Of a stretch of 64,000 bases of DNA, positions 1 through 12,398 are shown one piece after another; within the stretch, counting starts at the first letter, position 1, and the number at the start of each line of letters is the position of its first letter. The notes below the pieces were generated by a model. That model was not told the origin of the DNA and did not search any database. It saw only the letters and a program-made list of their open reading frames with translations. The stretch comes from Myotis daubentonii. Lineage: Eukaryota > Chordata > Mammalia > Chiroptera > Vespertilionidae. The stretch covers positions 59,759,722-59,823,721 of the forward strand of contig NC_081846.1 of NCBI RefSeq assembly GCF_963259705.1, in the 5' to 3' direction. The translations under genes and the position numbers were made by a program.

Positions 1-399
1 AACAGCTACTCTGCGGGGAAAATATTCACTACCAAATCATGTTCTCCCTGAACCTCAAAGACCTAGCTTGTTTTTTCAATCTGCGTTCAACAACGCATTT
101 GCATACGTAAGTTCTTCAGACACTCACTATGTACAGTTCTCTATAAAGTCTCTGTGTTTCCCAACTCCACAGCTTCTATCTTCTTTTCCATTTGGAGTAG
201 TTTCCCATCAGCTATGACATCTAGGCTGTCAAAATTTTAACAGTCACTGGAGGCCCAGATCAAATATTGCTTCCCCTATAGTGCATTCTTTTTCCCCCAC
301 TTCCAAGTTGAAGTTATCTCTTCATATCTGCTGTATTTTGTTTTCACATTTTTAAAGTAAAAATTGCAGGATTTTTTCATTGTTATTTGTCTTCACAAC
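1..399. other. No recognised feature
   Basis: AT-rich non-coding DNA. No open frame, splice pattern or repeat end could be recognised. Confidence 0.5.
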
Positions 400-540
400 C
401 GTTTTCTCTCTTACTGGGATCTTAGCTCCTTAAAACAAGAATTGTAATTTGGTTATTGCTTTTGTTTCTTTCATGGCCAAGCACAATGACTTTCCTGAAA
501 TAGGTACCCTTTAAATGTTTTTGTGAATGCATAAATGCCT
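400..540 (+). repeat. Old L2-like LINE fragment
   Basis: The order of words matches the L2 3' end: a 'gctcctt...acaagaattgtaat' stretch, then a 'cacaatgact' stretch, then a tail ending in 'gtgaatgcataaatg'. It is heavily diverged and has no coding capacity. MIR is an alternative, since both share this tail. Confidence 0.5.
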
Positions 541-2214
541 TAATAATGTAGAATATTCTTATTAAGAGATGAAAAATTTTTTTGTGTAGTGATAATAAAA
601 TAATTGAACAAGGTCATACACCTTGTCACTGATAAAGCTGAGCCAGAATCATAACACATAAGAGAAAAATAAGAGACAGGGGAGCATAGAGGGGTTTTAG
701 TCCTTATTTCAGTGCTGGATTAATTGGGGTTTTGTTCAGTTAAGAGGGAATGAAAATACAACTGCATGATAAGGCAGATAATGGCAATGTGCAAATATTT
801 ATAAAGCAGGTATAGATTAGGGATGCTGATCAAATAATTAAACCCATCTGATCAGTACATTCATTCTTAAAAACAAAAGTGGAACATATATAAATAAAGT
901 ATTTTTATATTACTGGAAATCTCAATTGCATTGCTACTGAGGAGAATCAGCAATTATCCAGGGACCAATTAGCCTGTTTGTGGATTTCCTATACCCCATG
1001 GAGTCTTCCTCAGTGCTTTCCTTCTTATCCCAGCTTTTGACCAATTCAAAGTCATTAGCCAGAAGAAGAAATGAAAAAAGTGCTAAAAAAACAGAAAAAG
1101 TAAAATTAAGATTCTGTAAGTTTTGTACATTAAACAGAATTGGACAAACACTAGTTGGCTAAATCTTTTAAATAAAATGTCAGACAATTGAACCAAAGTA
1201 ATTTATTACAAAAAGGTTCAATTTGTTTATCTTAATTTCTCAGTTGTTTCATTTTGAAAATTTAAGCTTATTGAATAAGTTGATTTAGCAATAATAATTA
1301 AAACTAAATTGGATGATTATTCAATATTTTATTACTTTATGCTATACTACATATACACAAATTGCAAGAGCTCGTCAGAAGAACTTTACTACGGTTTTAT
1401 ATGACCTTTTAATGTCAATCTAAAATATTCCTTTGCAGTTTATTTGCTGACAGTTTACATTGAAGTGCTTCTATTCATAGGGAAGTTCCCAATACAATTG
1501 GAAAAATCCATCTTCAACTACTAACATGCACTTTTCTATTTATGTACAGTTGGAAGGGGTCCTAAAAATCAATTTGTAGTGTTGCCCATTGGGGAATTGA
1601 TTCTTCATACTGGAATTTCATTTTGGCAGAGAGACTTTTACCTGAGCACATTTTTAACATTTTTTTTTATCCACATGCTGTGTCCTCTGTCATTTTGGGC
1701 CAACTCAATGTTGGCAATCTCTGTGGAGTTTTCTATTTTCCCTGGAGGTCTCTGCTCAGGGTTTCATGAACACCATGCAGAATTTCCCCTCTCAGCTGTC
1801 CTGGGACTATTCTTTGGTCTCTAAGAATAAAATTCTATTCCTGACATATAAAGATTTTTCTCTATAGTACTTGGCCATAGGCCCAATTTCTATTAGTCCC
1901 TCCTTCTTTAACTCTTCTATCACATATCCAAGACAGGAGGTAAATCATTATTCAAACTATTGCTCTATCCTTTACCATTTAATGAAAACTTAAGCTCTGC
2001 TATTTTTACTTTTTCAGTGTTTATTTTAATCTAGTGCCTTTGAACATGTGTGCACAAATACAAAGAGAGAATCCCTAAATTAAATTGCAAATGTATTCTG
2101 TGTACTCAGTTGTATCTCAAAATCACCCAAGGAAGGGAAAACATTATATTTCCATGCTGAATCAGGAAACAAGAGTGTTTTTCAACCTGGGAACCATGAA
2201 ATTTTGATATTATT
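541..2214. other. Unassigned AT-rich stretch
   Basis: Two short open frames here (about 60 and 81 codons) have no recognisable domain, no codon bias and no flanking splice sites. I treat them as chance. No repeat family was recognised. Confidence 0.5.
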
Positions 2215-2345
2215 TAAAAAAAATTTTTATTGAATTTATTGGGTGACATTGGTTAATAACATTATGTAGGTTTCAGATGTACAATTCTATAATACATCAT
2301 CTGTATATTGAATTGTGTGTTCATCACCCCAAGTCAAATCTCCTT
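2215..2345 (-). mobile_element. L1 3' end fragment, minus strand
   Basis: Reads as the reverse complement of an L1 3' UTR of the type seen near 52.4 kb: a T-rich (antisense poly-A) edge, then the words for 'attgtatacctgaa' and 'gatgtattat' in reverse complement. It is only about 130 bp, heavily 5' truncated. Confidence 0.8.
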
Positions 2346-2639
2346 CCATCACTATATAATTGTAATTTCTTCTGTAATATTTTAGAAATTGGGTGAAACT
2401 TTACTTACTCTGTTTGGCTTATCCTATTTAAAAAGCATTTATGCAAAATTATTATATATTTCCTGGACTCTTAGACAATGTTTCAACCCAATTATTTTAT
2501 TTTTAATCTATAAAATTCTATAAACAGTGAAATAAAAAATATCAAATGAGAGCTATAATTTCTACATGTAGAATTTCTTAATTCTTATTCTCTAGACTTC
2601 AATTAAGTGTATATTCCAGTCTTCTAGAATTAAAAGCAA

Positions 2640-2845
2640 AATAATGATTTCTAAAATATACACAGTGATTCACAACTTACAGTACATTGCCAAGTTTAAT
2701 ATTAACTAATTAATCCATTTTATTAATAGTAATCCTAATTACTATTATCCCCCACTTTATTTTCAGGAAACTGAGGCATAAAAGAGGTAACTTGTTAAGG
2801 AAGCACAGTGTGGATACCAATTTTGTATTTGACTCTGATATGTTT
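2640..2845 (-). repeat. MIR SINE fragment
   Basis: The core 'ggaaactgaggcataaaagagg' sits in its usual place after a run that reads like 'attatcccc.ctttatt'. This is the antisense core of an ancient tRNA-derived MIR, much diverged. Confidence 0.65.
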
Positions 2846-5480
2846 CACTAAGTTAAGCTGCTTCTTGCAAATAAATAAAATGACTATTTGCATAATGTTT
2901 TAAAGTTTATTTAAAATGTAGAGGAGAGAAAACATTCCTATTATAGCAAAGCTCTTGAGTCAATCTATGTCTGGAGACCGATTTATCATGGAAAATAAGA
3001 AGAAACATGGCATATGGCATAAGGTATATATCTCAGAGGAGAAATATGTTTAAGATATGTAATACTTTCAACAATAAAGATTTAAAGATTACAAATACAA
3101 AAATAATTAAAACCTTAAAAGAAAGTGAATGAAATGTTTTATAATATTTTAATTTTCTCTTTCAAATAATGATAAAATGTGTAAAGAAAGATAAAATTAT
3201 TGAGAATTTATTGTGCTTGTGCAATGTTGATTTTTCAATGGCTACTTCATATAATAAATGCTTTCCTGTGTTTGAAAAAAATAAAAGATAAAATGAAATT
3301 ATTTCACATTCTCACAAAATTATCAATGGTTAATTATGTTTTTGAGAGAGAGGAAGAGAGACTGAGACACATGCATGTAAAATTATGAAGGACTTGGAAA
3401 ACCATGAGAAAGTCTGGTTTTTGCAATATGGTTTAAAAGTGTGCCTAAGGAAGCATAAGGGTCATAAAAAACATTTCATATGGCATTATAGAAAAATCAA
3501 AGTGAAAACATATTGCTTTCTTTATTAGACAGCAATTGTCTTAATAATATACCCAAAGGTAAATGAAAATGTATTTTCAGAAGAAGGTTTAGCAGCTGGT
3601 GCATCTGACATAGTGATTATTGATAGTAACAGTAAAGTTCAAAACATCAAAAAGTTAAAATACTCAGCCGAAATACCAAAAATGGTGAGAGGAAGTAGAA
3701 AATTATGTGAAATGTTAGGGATGTTTCATTCCAGTACCTTGGCCTCATTATATTATCAGCTAAGTATAAAATACATAGACCAGATAAATGTCTCATTAAG
3801 TATTTCACAGTTCTTTCTGGGAACTTAGAAGTGGCCTTGAAAATGGAAAATAGAGAAGTTTCTTATGTGAAAATTACGGCATGAGAAAATTTTCACTGAA
3901 AGTTTTGATTAACTCATAGTGTGTAGAAAGGCATGATGGAAGTTACTTTATTAATTGTTTTACTTAAAGAACCCAGAGATCGATTCCACATAGAATTTTT
4001 AAGACAAAATATATTTATCCCATTTCAGAGTTAGGTACATTTTCTAATTTTGAGGTGTGGTCCAAATGAGGAGATCCCCATCTTAATTATTGAAAAGGCT
4101 TTCCTCAGATTATACCATTTTTCAGTTTAATTTGACACTTGTGTCCACCTACAAAGACTCACGAATTGATTCACAGAAACCAGGAATAGATCTCACATTG
4201 ATATTTGCTTATTTGTTTTTCATCAAAAAAATTTAAGTGAACACAACCCAATAATATTACAAATAGGAAAAACAAAATTACTTCCCAAGATAAAAATAAA
4301 TTTCCTTTGACAATTAACACATGTACTTTCAATTATTCCAATTAATTAACATATCCAGTCTCTTTCTATAATAAAATTGGGAAAAAAATATATATATAAT
4401 GAATTATTACTCTATTTCTCATTCTGGCCAAGTTCCCATTGCTTTTAGATATACTTTAAAATGACAAGGTGAATATGATGACACCACTTTTCTTTCAAAA
4501 ATGTAGTCATGCTGAAAATGTCTACTTAAAAGACAAGTCACAAAGCATAGAAATCATCATAAAGGATGCTTGTTAACAATAGAAAAAAATGAATGGAGAA
4601 GAGATAGAAGAGTGTCAGATGAGAAGTGCTCATAATACCTGCAATATATAAACACCAGGCTTCAGTTTCTGAGACAGTGAGTCTCAGATTGACAGATGGT
4701 GGATGATAGCTTCTGGTGGAGCGAATGATGGTTAGTTTGCAAGTAAAAGCAGATAAAGAGCGCATGAATAACAGTGAGATCTTGGGTGTGTGGGTAAGGC
4801 TTAAATTATAAATGGCTTAAATTATAAATGGTTCATGATTGACTGGCCACAAGCAACTTATTAAACATGCACATTTTGGTGAAGAAACTGCAGTAGTGCT
4901 CTAACAGGTGAATGCAACTGATCATAAAAAAAAATCCTATATTAAATGGAAAGAGTACTGGGAAAACAATAACTTTGACGGAGACCTACAGGTAGAAGAA
5001 ATGCAAAATAAGCAAGCACCTGTCATTCAAAAAGCGACAGAAACATGTTTAAAATTTGGGCATGTTAAAGTTAAATTCGTGTGGATTCAAGGACGAGGCT
5101 TCAGTTCTAAATGCAATTGGTAAAATTCTATAAAAAATAACATAAAAGTGCTAAATTAGACAAATGAAATGACATCGTTAAGGCTTGTGATAATAAACTC
5201 GAGTACTCCACAGAGAACATCACTGTCATCCACAATAAGATCAATCTCAAATACTGGAAAAATATCTTCCAAAATATTTGCCTTTAGAATGACGGGTATG
5301 TCTTTAAGAGATGTTTTACAAATTCGTTTTTTCTTCTATCTCTTGAAGAGACTATATATAGAGAGTCTTGTACCATCTTGAATATGACCCAAGGAATTGG
5401 TTCCTCATCTATTTCTTATTTTTACACCACCAGGTGTATATAATTATTATTAATATTATTATTCTATTGACAACACTATA
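2846..5480. other. Unassigned AT-rich stretch
   Basis: No gene or clear repeat was recognised. A 15-bp direct duplication (ttaaattataaatgg) occurs near 4800-4830. Open frames of 60-75 codons lie on both strands but have no family resemblance and no exon signals. Confidence 0.5.
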
Positions 5481-5670
5481 AGATTACTTTGAATGATTGT
5501 AAATCACAAAATTCTCAGCCTGAAATGGCTCCTAGAAGTCATTAGCTCTGAACTTACCTTTCATTTAACAAATAAAGTGAGGTCCAGTGCAGCTGAATTC
5601 CTCAAGGCACAGCTCAGACTAGAAATCAGGAACCTTGATTCCCCACTAGTGTTGAAGGATTACAAATACC
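5480..5670 (-). repeat. MIR SINE fragment
   Basis: Diverged MIR-like order: a 'tttaacaaataaagtgagg' core, then a 'caaggcacagctcagactagaa' stretch and a 'ccttgattccc' end. The short open frame across it is incidental. Confidence 0.5.
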
Positions 5671-6084
5671 AGCAATGACTAGCAGTGGCAGTTTTTCAAG
5701 GAAAAGTTCATTTCCCCTTTATCTGAAGGAGTAATGCCAACCTGAGAAAACTAAAATTTTTAGGAAATTGCATTCAGCTTCTGAATAAAAGCTTAATCTC
5801 CAGTTCTGTTCTCCTTTCTAATCCTTTAATGTGGATTATGAATTGGAGGAAACTCTGGCTTTATTTTAATTTCTAAATTCCACACAAAACCACTTTTAAA
5901 TACCTAAGCTTATCATTTAATTCAAATGCTGACAAATGTTACAGTATATGATTACATATATGAATAAAATTTTGAATGTGTATGACACATTTTAACATCT
6001 AATTTAGTTTACTGATTCTTAGTTTCTCTCTACGTATGCTAGCAAAGCATGCAAGGATAATTAATCTTAATCTGATTCCTATCA

Positions 6085-6140
6085 AGAACCAGAGAGGTTA
6101 AGTGAATGGCTCCAGGTCACACAGCAAGTCAGTAGCAATT
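6085..6140 (-). repeat. Short MIR core remnant
   Basis: The words 'agagaggttaagtga' and 'caggtcacacagcaagt' are the hallmark antisense core of MIR. Only about 55 bp are recognisable. Confidence 0.7.
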
Positions 6141-7071
6141 TTTAAAATGTCTTATTTGAATATAAATACATTTAGATAATAGAATAATTATTTAGGGTCA
6201 TCAATAGTGGTAAAGCTTGTCACATTGAGATAAGAATAACATATTCTAAATCTCACAGGACATTCCCTGCATTTCTTGGCATAGGGAAGACTAAACATTT
6301 TTTTTTAAATTTATATTTAACTTTACATATATTTAGAAAAAGAAATTCTATTCTATTTAATAAAAATGTTTAATGCTCAAATTGAATTATATGGCAGCAT
6401 ATATATTTTATTTAGATAAAATAAAATCAATTATTTTGTATATTTTTATAAAGTCAAAATAACAAAGCATTTTATTAACATTAAATGGCATTGTTTAGAC
6501 AGTGTACAATATAAATTAGCAACATTTCAAAATTTGCTTGCTTTGGTGCTGAAAAACACAGAAAATGTGTTAAATATTTTTGTTTGTTGTGATTATAAAA
6601 TCCAAACAACATATGGACAAAAAACATTACTTTCCTTAATTTTGAAACCACACCTAGAGTTTATTAGAGAAAAAAAATCTCTTCAGCACTGCACTTGCTT
6701 GAAAGACTAAAGATTAGAGTTTAAGAAATACTTCTATAAGATAAATATGTTTACCAGTGAAAATATGTGTTAAATTTTCTTCTGAGTCACTCTGCAAGCA
6801 ATATTACTTATAAATAAATACTGTTAACACATTTAGTTGTATTATACATAAAATTTTATCAAATGTTTCTACTAATTTCAAAAGATTCTGATCTATATAA
6901 AAATGTGTTTCAAAAAAGCAAATAATTCCTTGAAAATTCAGGTATATTTTTCTCCTTGTTACTGATTATGATGTTAACTGTGCTATACTGATGATATTAA
7001 TGTATCTTCACTCATTCCCTGAATAATGGTCATGTTTACCTCATGAGGGTGATCTTAGCACATATTCCATC
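6141..7071. other. Unassigned AT-rich stretch
   Basis: Very AT-rich, without open frames of note or recognisable repeats. Confidence 0.5.
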
Positions 7072-7364
7072 AAGATGAGCTTTATGTGTCTGGCCAGTTT
7101 TGCTCAGTGGCTAGAGCAATGGCCTGCAGACTGAAGGTCCCGGAATGGGCTTGACTCCTGCCAACGGCACATACCTCAGTTGCAGGCTCAATCGCTTGCC
7201 CAGGACCATATGGGAGTCAACCAATCGATGTTTCTCTCTCACACTGATGTTTCTCTCTGTCTCTTTCTCTCCCTTCCACTCTCTCTAAGAAAAAAAAAAA
7301 GAAGAAATCAATGGAAAGTATCCTCACCTGAGAGTTAACAACAACAACAAAGATGAGCTTTATG
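7072..7364 (+). mobile_element. Ves-type SINE with 15-bp TSD
   Basis: tRNA-derived SINE. A perfect 15-bp target-site duplication (aagatgagctttatg) flanks it at 7072-7086 and 7350-7364. The head carries an A-box-like 'gctcagtggctaga'. The body has the Ves hallmark 'atcgatgtttctctctcacac', then a CT-rich run, an A-run and a 3' extension 'aatggaaagtatcctcacc'. The same extension is seen in the copies at 17.7 and 20.0 kb, so these three form one subfamily. Confidence 0.92.
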
Positions 7365-7449
7365 CTTTCTAAAGAACCATATGAAATTCAACTGTTTTGG
7401 TCCTATCCAGACATGATACTTCCAAAGAAGTTACAATAAAATCAAAGAT

Positions 7450-7655
7450 GAGCCCAGCTGGTGTGACTCAGTAGTTGAGTGTTGACCCAGTAGGTCACGG
7501 TTTGATTCCAGGTCAGTGGACATGCCCGGGTTTTGAGTTCCATCCCCAGTGGGGAGCACACAAGAGGAAGCCTATTAATGAATCTCATCATTGATGTTTC
7601 TTTCCCTCTCCTTTCCTCTATAAAATGAATAAAAATACATTTTTTAAAAAAGAGC
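7450..7655 (+). mobile_element. Ves-type SINE, second subfamily
   Basis: Head 'gcccagctggtgtgactcag', a B-box-like 'ggtttgattcc', body 'tcatcattgatgtttcttt', CT-rich run and 'aataaaaatacattttttaaa' tail. It uses 'catcattgatg' where the 30.8-kb copy has 'catcgatg', which groups it with the copies at 12.2 and 18.7 kb. No clean TSD was found. Confidence 0.85.
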
Positions 7656-7659
7656 AGAT

Positions 7660-7880
7660 AATTCAAAGCCAGCCTTTAGTTACTCTGCCACTAACTTCCC
7701 ACATGATGTTGGGAAATCACTTAACCTCTTTGTGGCTCAGTTTCTTCATCTCTAAAGTTTTAATAGTGATTATCATGTTTCTCATAGAGTGCTGTAGGGT
7801 TAGAAGAGTTAACATATGTAAATATCTAGAATAGTTCCATGCTCAGAGCAGTATGAACATTCATTATAAAATGTGTATTC
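7660..7880 (+). repeat. MIR SINE
   Basis: Near full-length sense MIR: 'gttgggaaatcacttaacc', 'ctcagtttcttcatctctaaa', a variable core, then the 'atagagtgctgtagggttag' and 'gttccatgctcagagcag' tail words. It predates the adjacent SINE. Confidence 0.85.
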
Positions 7881-8790
7881 AGGTAGGCCACACTGATAGA
7901 AACTTGTCCCAAGCAATTATCATATCTTCTGAGATTACTTCTTTTATAAGTAAGCAAAGCTTAGCAGATGAAATATCAACCACAGTTAACTCCAATTTTA
8001 GCCTTTTAATAGATGTTAATATAATGTACATGTCAGCTATATAAAAGCCTTTATTTGGGGAAATTTTTACTCACAGAGATTTTCAGACTCTTTTTAATGG
8101 CAGTGGTTCCAGTTTATTACATTAGTGGATTCATCAGGTGCTAAGTGAATTTGTCAGTGGTGCATGGCATCAGCACCTGCATCTCTTCTCTAGGGATTTG
8201 ACTATTTCTACCTTACATTCCATTTGATATCTTAGCTGGCAACTGAGATTTTTGTTTTGTATGTACATGGGACATATAAATCATTCCTTTAAATCCCACA
8301 GCAATTTCCATAATGAGTGTGCCATATGAAAATGTGTTTTTTAAAAGACCCATTTGCTTGCACATATTACAAGGCTGTTGACTATATTCAAGACCACATG
8401 AATATCCAAACATTCTTTGTGAGCAGAGCTTAGCTTCTCTTCTCTGGTTAAATAAGTGGGTTTCTCTCAGTTCCCACCACACATTTGCCTTTGACTTTTT
8501 CCACCAAGGTTTTACCTTCTGCAAATTGTGACTAATATCCAAATAACAATATGTCCTTTAATTTAGGACCTATCATAAGTGAATCAAGCAGCCTTCTTTG
8601 CCTCAGCTGAGGGAAAATCAGAAGGTTCAGACCTCAAACTGCAAGGGGGGAAGGTAGGATGAAGTTCTAGGAGAGTCAATTGTTGGCTCAACTGGCAATA
8701 AAGCAAAAATCTGCTCACTCATATGTATAAGGCCTGAATCATACATATGAATTTCTCCACTCCCTCTCTATGAACTTTAAAAAATAATCA
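7881..8790. other. Unassigned stretch
   Basis: A 109-codon open frame on the minus strand (8213-8542) has no recognised domain and no splice context. It is not called as a gene. No repeat was recognised. Confidence 0.45.
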
Positions 8791-8855
8791 GTGAACTTGG
8801 AGATAGCTTAAAAGGCATTAACCAAACTGGAATGCAAAGATCAAAAATAGTAAAA

Positions 8856-8857
8856 CA

Positions 8858-8904
<47 letters not shown>

Positions 8905-8914
8905 ACAAACAAAC
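8856..8914 (+). repeat. (AAAT)n microsatellite ending in (AAAC)n
   Basis: About twelve uninterrupted AAAT units, then about three AAAC units. It lies inside the old L1-like block and is likely to be length-polymorphic. Confidence 0.97.
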
Positions 8915-8939
8915 CATATTATATGTCTAATTTGAATCT

Positions 8940-9560
8940 GAGAAGAACAGACTGAGAATGGGGAAGAAAAACATATTTGTAAAAAGTATGGTTGAATATT
9001 ATTTCAAAATAATGAAACATACTAAATTACATATCTATAAGCTCAGACAACTATAAGCAGGATAAATACTATAACACACATATATCACATACAAACTGCT
9101 AAAAAAAATATAAAGATAATTATGAAATAAACTAAAGGAAAATAGACACATTGCATGGATAGAAACAAAATAAGATGTGAAACATATTTCTCATCAGAAA
9201 CCATGTAATACAAGACAATCAAGAGTCCTTTTGAAATGTTGAAAGAAAAAGTAAAACAATTCAAAATCCAGTAAAATTTTACTTTCAAAAGCCCACAAAA
9301 TTTTTTTAATGCAGATAAATTATTAAGAAACACATCTGTATTATAAGAAACATTAAAGTTAGTTCTCTAGACATAAGGCACATGAGACCAGACAGAAAAG
9401 TGGACCTACAAAAGAGATTGGAGGCTCCTAGAAGTTATTAAAATGAAGAATATTATAAAATACTTTTAAACTTATTTTTATTTGCTACAAAAACATTGAA
9501 TGAACAAAGCAAAAGTTGTACTAATGCATTTTGTGTATAGAGCATTTTTGAAAGTATAAT
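8940..9560 (+). mobile_element. Old L1/HAL1-type fragment
   Basis: Words in the order seen in old L1 elements upstream of ORF2: 'tttctcatcagaaaccatg', 'tgttgaaagaaaaagtaaa', 'aattcaaaatccagtaaaat', 'tttactttcaaaag'. No frame survives. The family name is uncertain. Confidence 0.6.
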
Positions 9561-9646
9561 GTGTGATAAATATAGCACAAAATACGTGAGGGAAGAAATA
9601 AAAGTGTGCTTTTCTAGTTCCTTATATTACATATGAAGTGCTATCA

Positions 9647-10010
9647 TCCTATATAATAAAAGGCTAATATGCAAATTGACTGAACTACAGAACAACTGGT
9701 CACTATGATGCACACTGACCACCAGGGGGCAGATGCTCAATGCAGGAGCTGCCCCTTGGTGGTCAGTGCACTCTCAAAGGGGGAGTGCCGCTCAGCCAGA
9801 AGCTGGGCTCATGACTAGCAAGAGCAGTGGCGGTGGTGGGAGCCTCCCCAGCCTCTGCGATAGCGCTAAGGATGTTTGACTGCCGACTTAAGCCCACTCC
9901 TCATGGGCCTAAGCCGGCAGTCAGACATCCCATGAGAGCTCCCAGACTGTGAAAGGGTGCAGGCCAGGCTGAGGGAACCCCCACCCTGAGTTCATGCACT
10001 GGGCCTCTAG
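9647..10010 (+). mobile_element. HeliBat-type Helitron, 364 bp, non-autonomous
   Basis: It starts TCCTATATAATAAAAGG after an A and ends GGGCCTCTAG before a T, as Helitrons do (A|T insertion without TSD). Near the 5' end is 'gctaatatgcaaattgactg', then 'cactgaccaccagggggcag'. Its interior carries an imperfect inverted repeat at 9870-9931. There is no Rep or helicase coding sequence, so movement needed a partner enzyme. Confidence 0.95.
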
Positions 10011-10056
10011 TATCATACAAAGGTAGACTGTAATTTATTAAGATGGACAGAGCACA

Positions 10057-10270
10057 GCAGGGGCTGGCCAACACACTTTATAAGGAGCCAAATAGTGAAT
10101 ATTTTAGCCTTTGTGTGTCATGTACCATCTCTATCCTATATATTTTTCTATTTTCATTTATTTTTATTTAATTTGTTTTGAAATCCTTTAAATTTTTTAA
10201 AAAACATTCTTAAATAGGGGCCAATCCAACATAACTAATGACATGGCCTATGGGCCATGGTTGTAAACTA
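10057..10270 (+). mobile_element. Old hAT-Charlie-type non-autonomous element
   Basis: The words 'ggctggccaacacacttta', 'aatagtgaatattttagcctttg' and, at the far end, 'tgggccatggttgtaaacta' match the ancient mammalian hAT family whose ends read 'ggccaaac...' and 'ggccgtagtttgc'. It is diverged, and the exact MER number is not assigned. Confidence 0.6.
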
Positions 10271-10284
10271 TACACCAACAAGTG

Positions 10285-11124
10285 AAAACCTTAAAACAAA
10301 ACAAAAGATAACTACATAGTGAAGATGAAATGTGTTTTAAAATTCTCACTGCTGAAGCAGGACAAAATGAATAAAGAAATGAAGAGCAGGTAGCATAAAT
10401 AGAGAATAAGTACCAAGAAGATATCCAACCATATCAGCAATTACATTAAATGTTAAAGGTCAGAACTCATCAATTAAAATACAGGTATTATCAGACTGGG
10501 TTTAAAAAGAAAAGATCCTTTTATGTACTACCTACAAGCAAAAGGCCAGAAAAAGCTGTACCATGCAAACTCTAATATGAAGAATATTGAAGTGACTACA
10601 TTAATAGACAAAATGACTTCAGAACAAGGACTACTACCAAGGTAAAGAATGCATTACTTAATGATAAAGGGGTCAATTTACTAATAAGACAGCAATTCTA
10701 AATGCCTATGCAGTCAATGACAGAGATTCAAAATACATGATGCAAAAGTCATAGAACTAAAAAAACTCATAGAAAAATCTGTAGCTGAAGACTTTGACAA
10801 TTCTCTTTCATTAATCAATTGAACAAGTTGACAGAAAATCAGTTAGGAAAAAGAAAACTTGAACAACTATATCAAACAACTTAATCTAATTGACATTTTA
10901 AAAACACTCCACTTGACAACAGAATAAACTGACACATGTATAGCCAATTCATTTCAACAAAGGTGCAAAGTCAGTTAAAAAAAATTATAGTCTTTCCAAC
11001 AAAAAGGTGCTGGAACAATTAGGTATCTACATAAAATTTTTTTGTTTTTTTTTTTTTTTAGAAAGAGAAAATGATCTATACTACACCAAACAGAAATTAG
11101 CTTAAAATGGATCATAGGCCTAAT
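10285..11124 (+). mobile_element. Old L1 body, first segment
   Basis: Reads through the L1 ORF2 start ('caattacattaaatgttaaaggtc', then 'cagactgggtttaaaaagaaa') and, after an internal deletion, into the late ORF2 word string 'gtctttccaacaaaaaggtgctgg'. There are many stops. It continues after the younger L1 tail inserted at 11125. Confidence 0.75.
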
Positions 11125-11328
11125 TAAAAATCCAGGAAGGTGGGGGTGGATGGGTAGGTAGGAAGAGATTAACCAGAGAACTTGAATGCATATATGCATA
11201 AACACAGACACAGACAATAATGTGGTGAAGGTCTGGGGAGGGGAAGCCAGAGGTGGGCTAGAAGTGGTCAATGGTGGAAAAAGGGGAACATCTGTAATAC
11301 TTTCAACAATAAATATATTTTTAATAAT
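11125..11328 (+). mobile_element. Younger bat L1 3' UTR tail inserted in old L1
   Basis: The G-rich 3' UTR has the run 'ggtgggggtgg', then 'agagattaaccagagaacttg', 'gcatatatgcataaacac', 'tgtaatactttcaacaataaa' and an A/T tail. The same tail appears at 30.3, 36.2 and (antisense) 41.0 kb. Old L1 sequence resumes directly after it. Confidence 0.85.
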
Positions 11329-12165
11329 AATAATAATCCTAGAAGAAACACAGCAAAATTCTTAGTGACTTTGGGTTGGACCAGGAGATGGCAAATTATA
11401 GACTATGGTTAAATAAAGGCCTACTGCCTGTTTTTGTTTATAAGGTTTTATGAAAACATAGCCACAACCAGTAGTTTACCGATTGTCTATAGTTGTTTTT
11501 ATGCTATAACAACAGAGTTGAGGAGTTGCTGTGTGACCAATAAACCCAAAATATTTTTGTTGTTGTTTTTTATTTACAGATGCTTACCAACCCCAGAATT
11601 CCTTACATAGAACACCATAAGAAAAGTGTATACATGAAAAACGTAATAGGTCTTCACAAAATTTATAAACTTCTATTTCTTGAAAGACATGCCACTAACT
11701 GTTATAAAAGTATTTATAGAAAATATATCTGGAAACGGACTTGGATTCAGAATATATGAAGAATGCTTAAACTTCACTAATAAGAATACAAACAATACCA
11801 TTTTAGAAATGGGTAAAACATTTAAACAGATACTTCACCAAGGAAGATGCACAGATGACAAGTAGAAACATGAGAATATGCTCAACATTATCAGTCATTA
11901 GGGAAACGTTAAATAAATAGAGGTTTTTACTACATACTCAGTAAAATAACTGAAGTTTAAAAAATACCAGTAAGTCTGGAATTACCAGAAGTAGTGGAGA
12001 AAATTAGGGGCAACTGGAACTCTTATACATTGCTAGTGGAGTGCAAAATGGTACAGACAATTTGGAAAATATTTTGGCAGTTTCTTAGAAACTTAAACAT
12101 TACATCAGCCAAGTAATCTCACTATTTGGTAGTTAACCAAAAGAAAAGAAAACTTATGCTCACAT
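11329..12165 (+). mobile_element. Old L1 body, second segment, with hAT remnant
   Basis: It resumes with 'cctagaagaaacacagcaaaattctt' and runs through late ORF2 words such as 'gggtaaaacatttaaacaga', 'cttcaccaaggaagatgcac' and 'cattagggaaacgtt'. It is interrupted at 11390-11540 by a hAT remnant. The short open frame at 11680-11865 is ORF2 debris. Confidence 0.75.
11390..11545 (-). mobile_element. Old hAT-Charlie-type remnant
   Basis: The words 'gcctactgcctgtttttg', 'tttatgaaaacatagccac', 'ccgattgtctatagttg' and 'aacaacagagttgaggagttgc' are the antisense half of the ancient hAT family also seen at 10.06 kb. Confidence 0.6.
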
Positions 12166-12398
12166 AAAAATCTGGCCCTGATGATGTGGTTCAGTGATTG
12201 AGTGTCAACCCATGAACCAGGAGGTCATGGTTCCATGCTCCATCAGGGCACATGCCCAGATTCTGGGCTTGATTCCCAGTAGGGAGTGTACAGCAGGCAG
12301 CAGACCAATGATTATCTCTCATCATTGATGTTTCTATCCCTCTCCTCCTCTCCCTTCATCTCTGTGAAATCAATAAAAACGTATGTTTAAAAAATCTG
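12166..12398 (+). mobile_element. Ves-type SINE with 9-bp TSD
   Basis: The TSD aaaaatctg (12166-12174 and 12390-12398) brackets the element. It has the head 'gccctgatgatgtggttcag', a degraded B box, 'catcattgatgtttctatc', a CT-rich run and an 'aatcaataaaaacgtatg' tail. It split the old L1 around it. Confidence 0.9.

Noticed and set aside
8213..8542. 109-codon minus-strand frame as a possible gene
   Set aside because: No family resemblance or exon signals; isolated.
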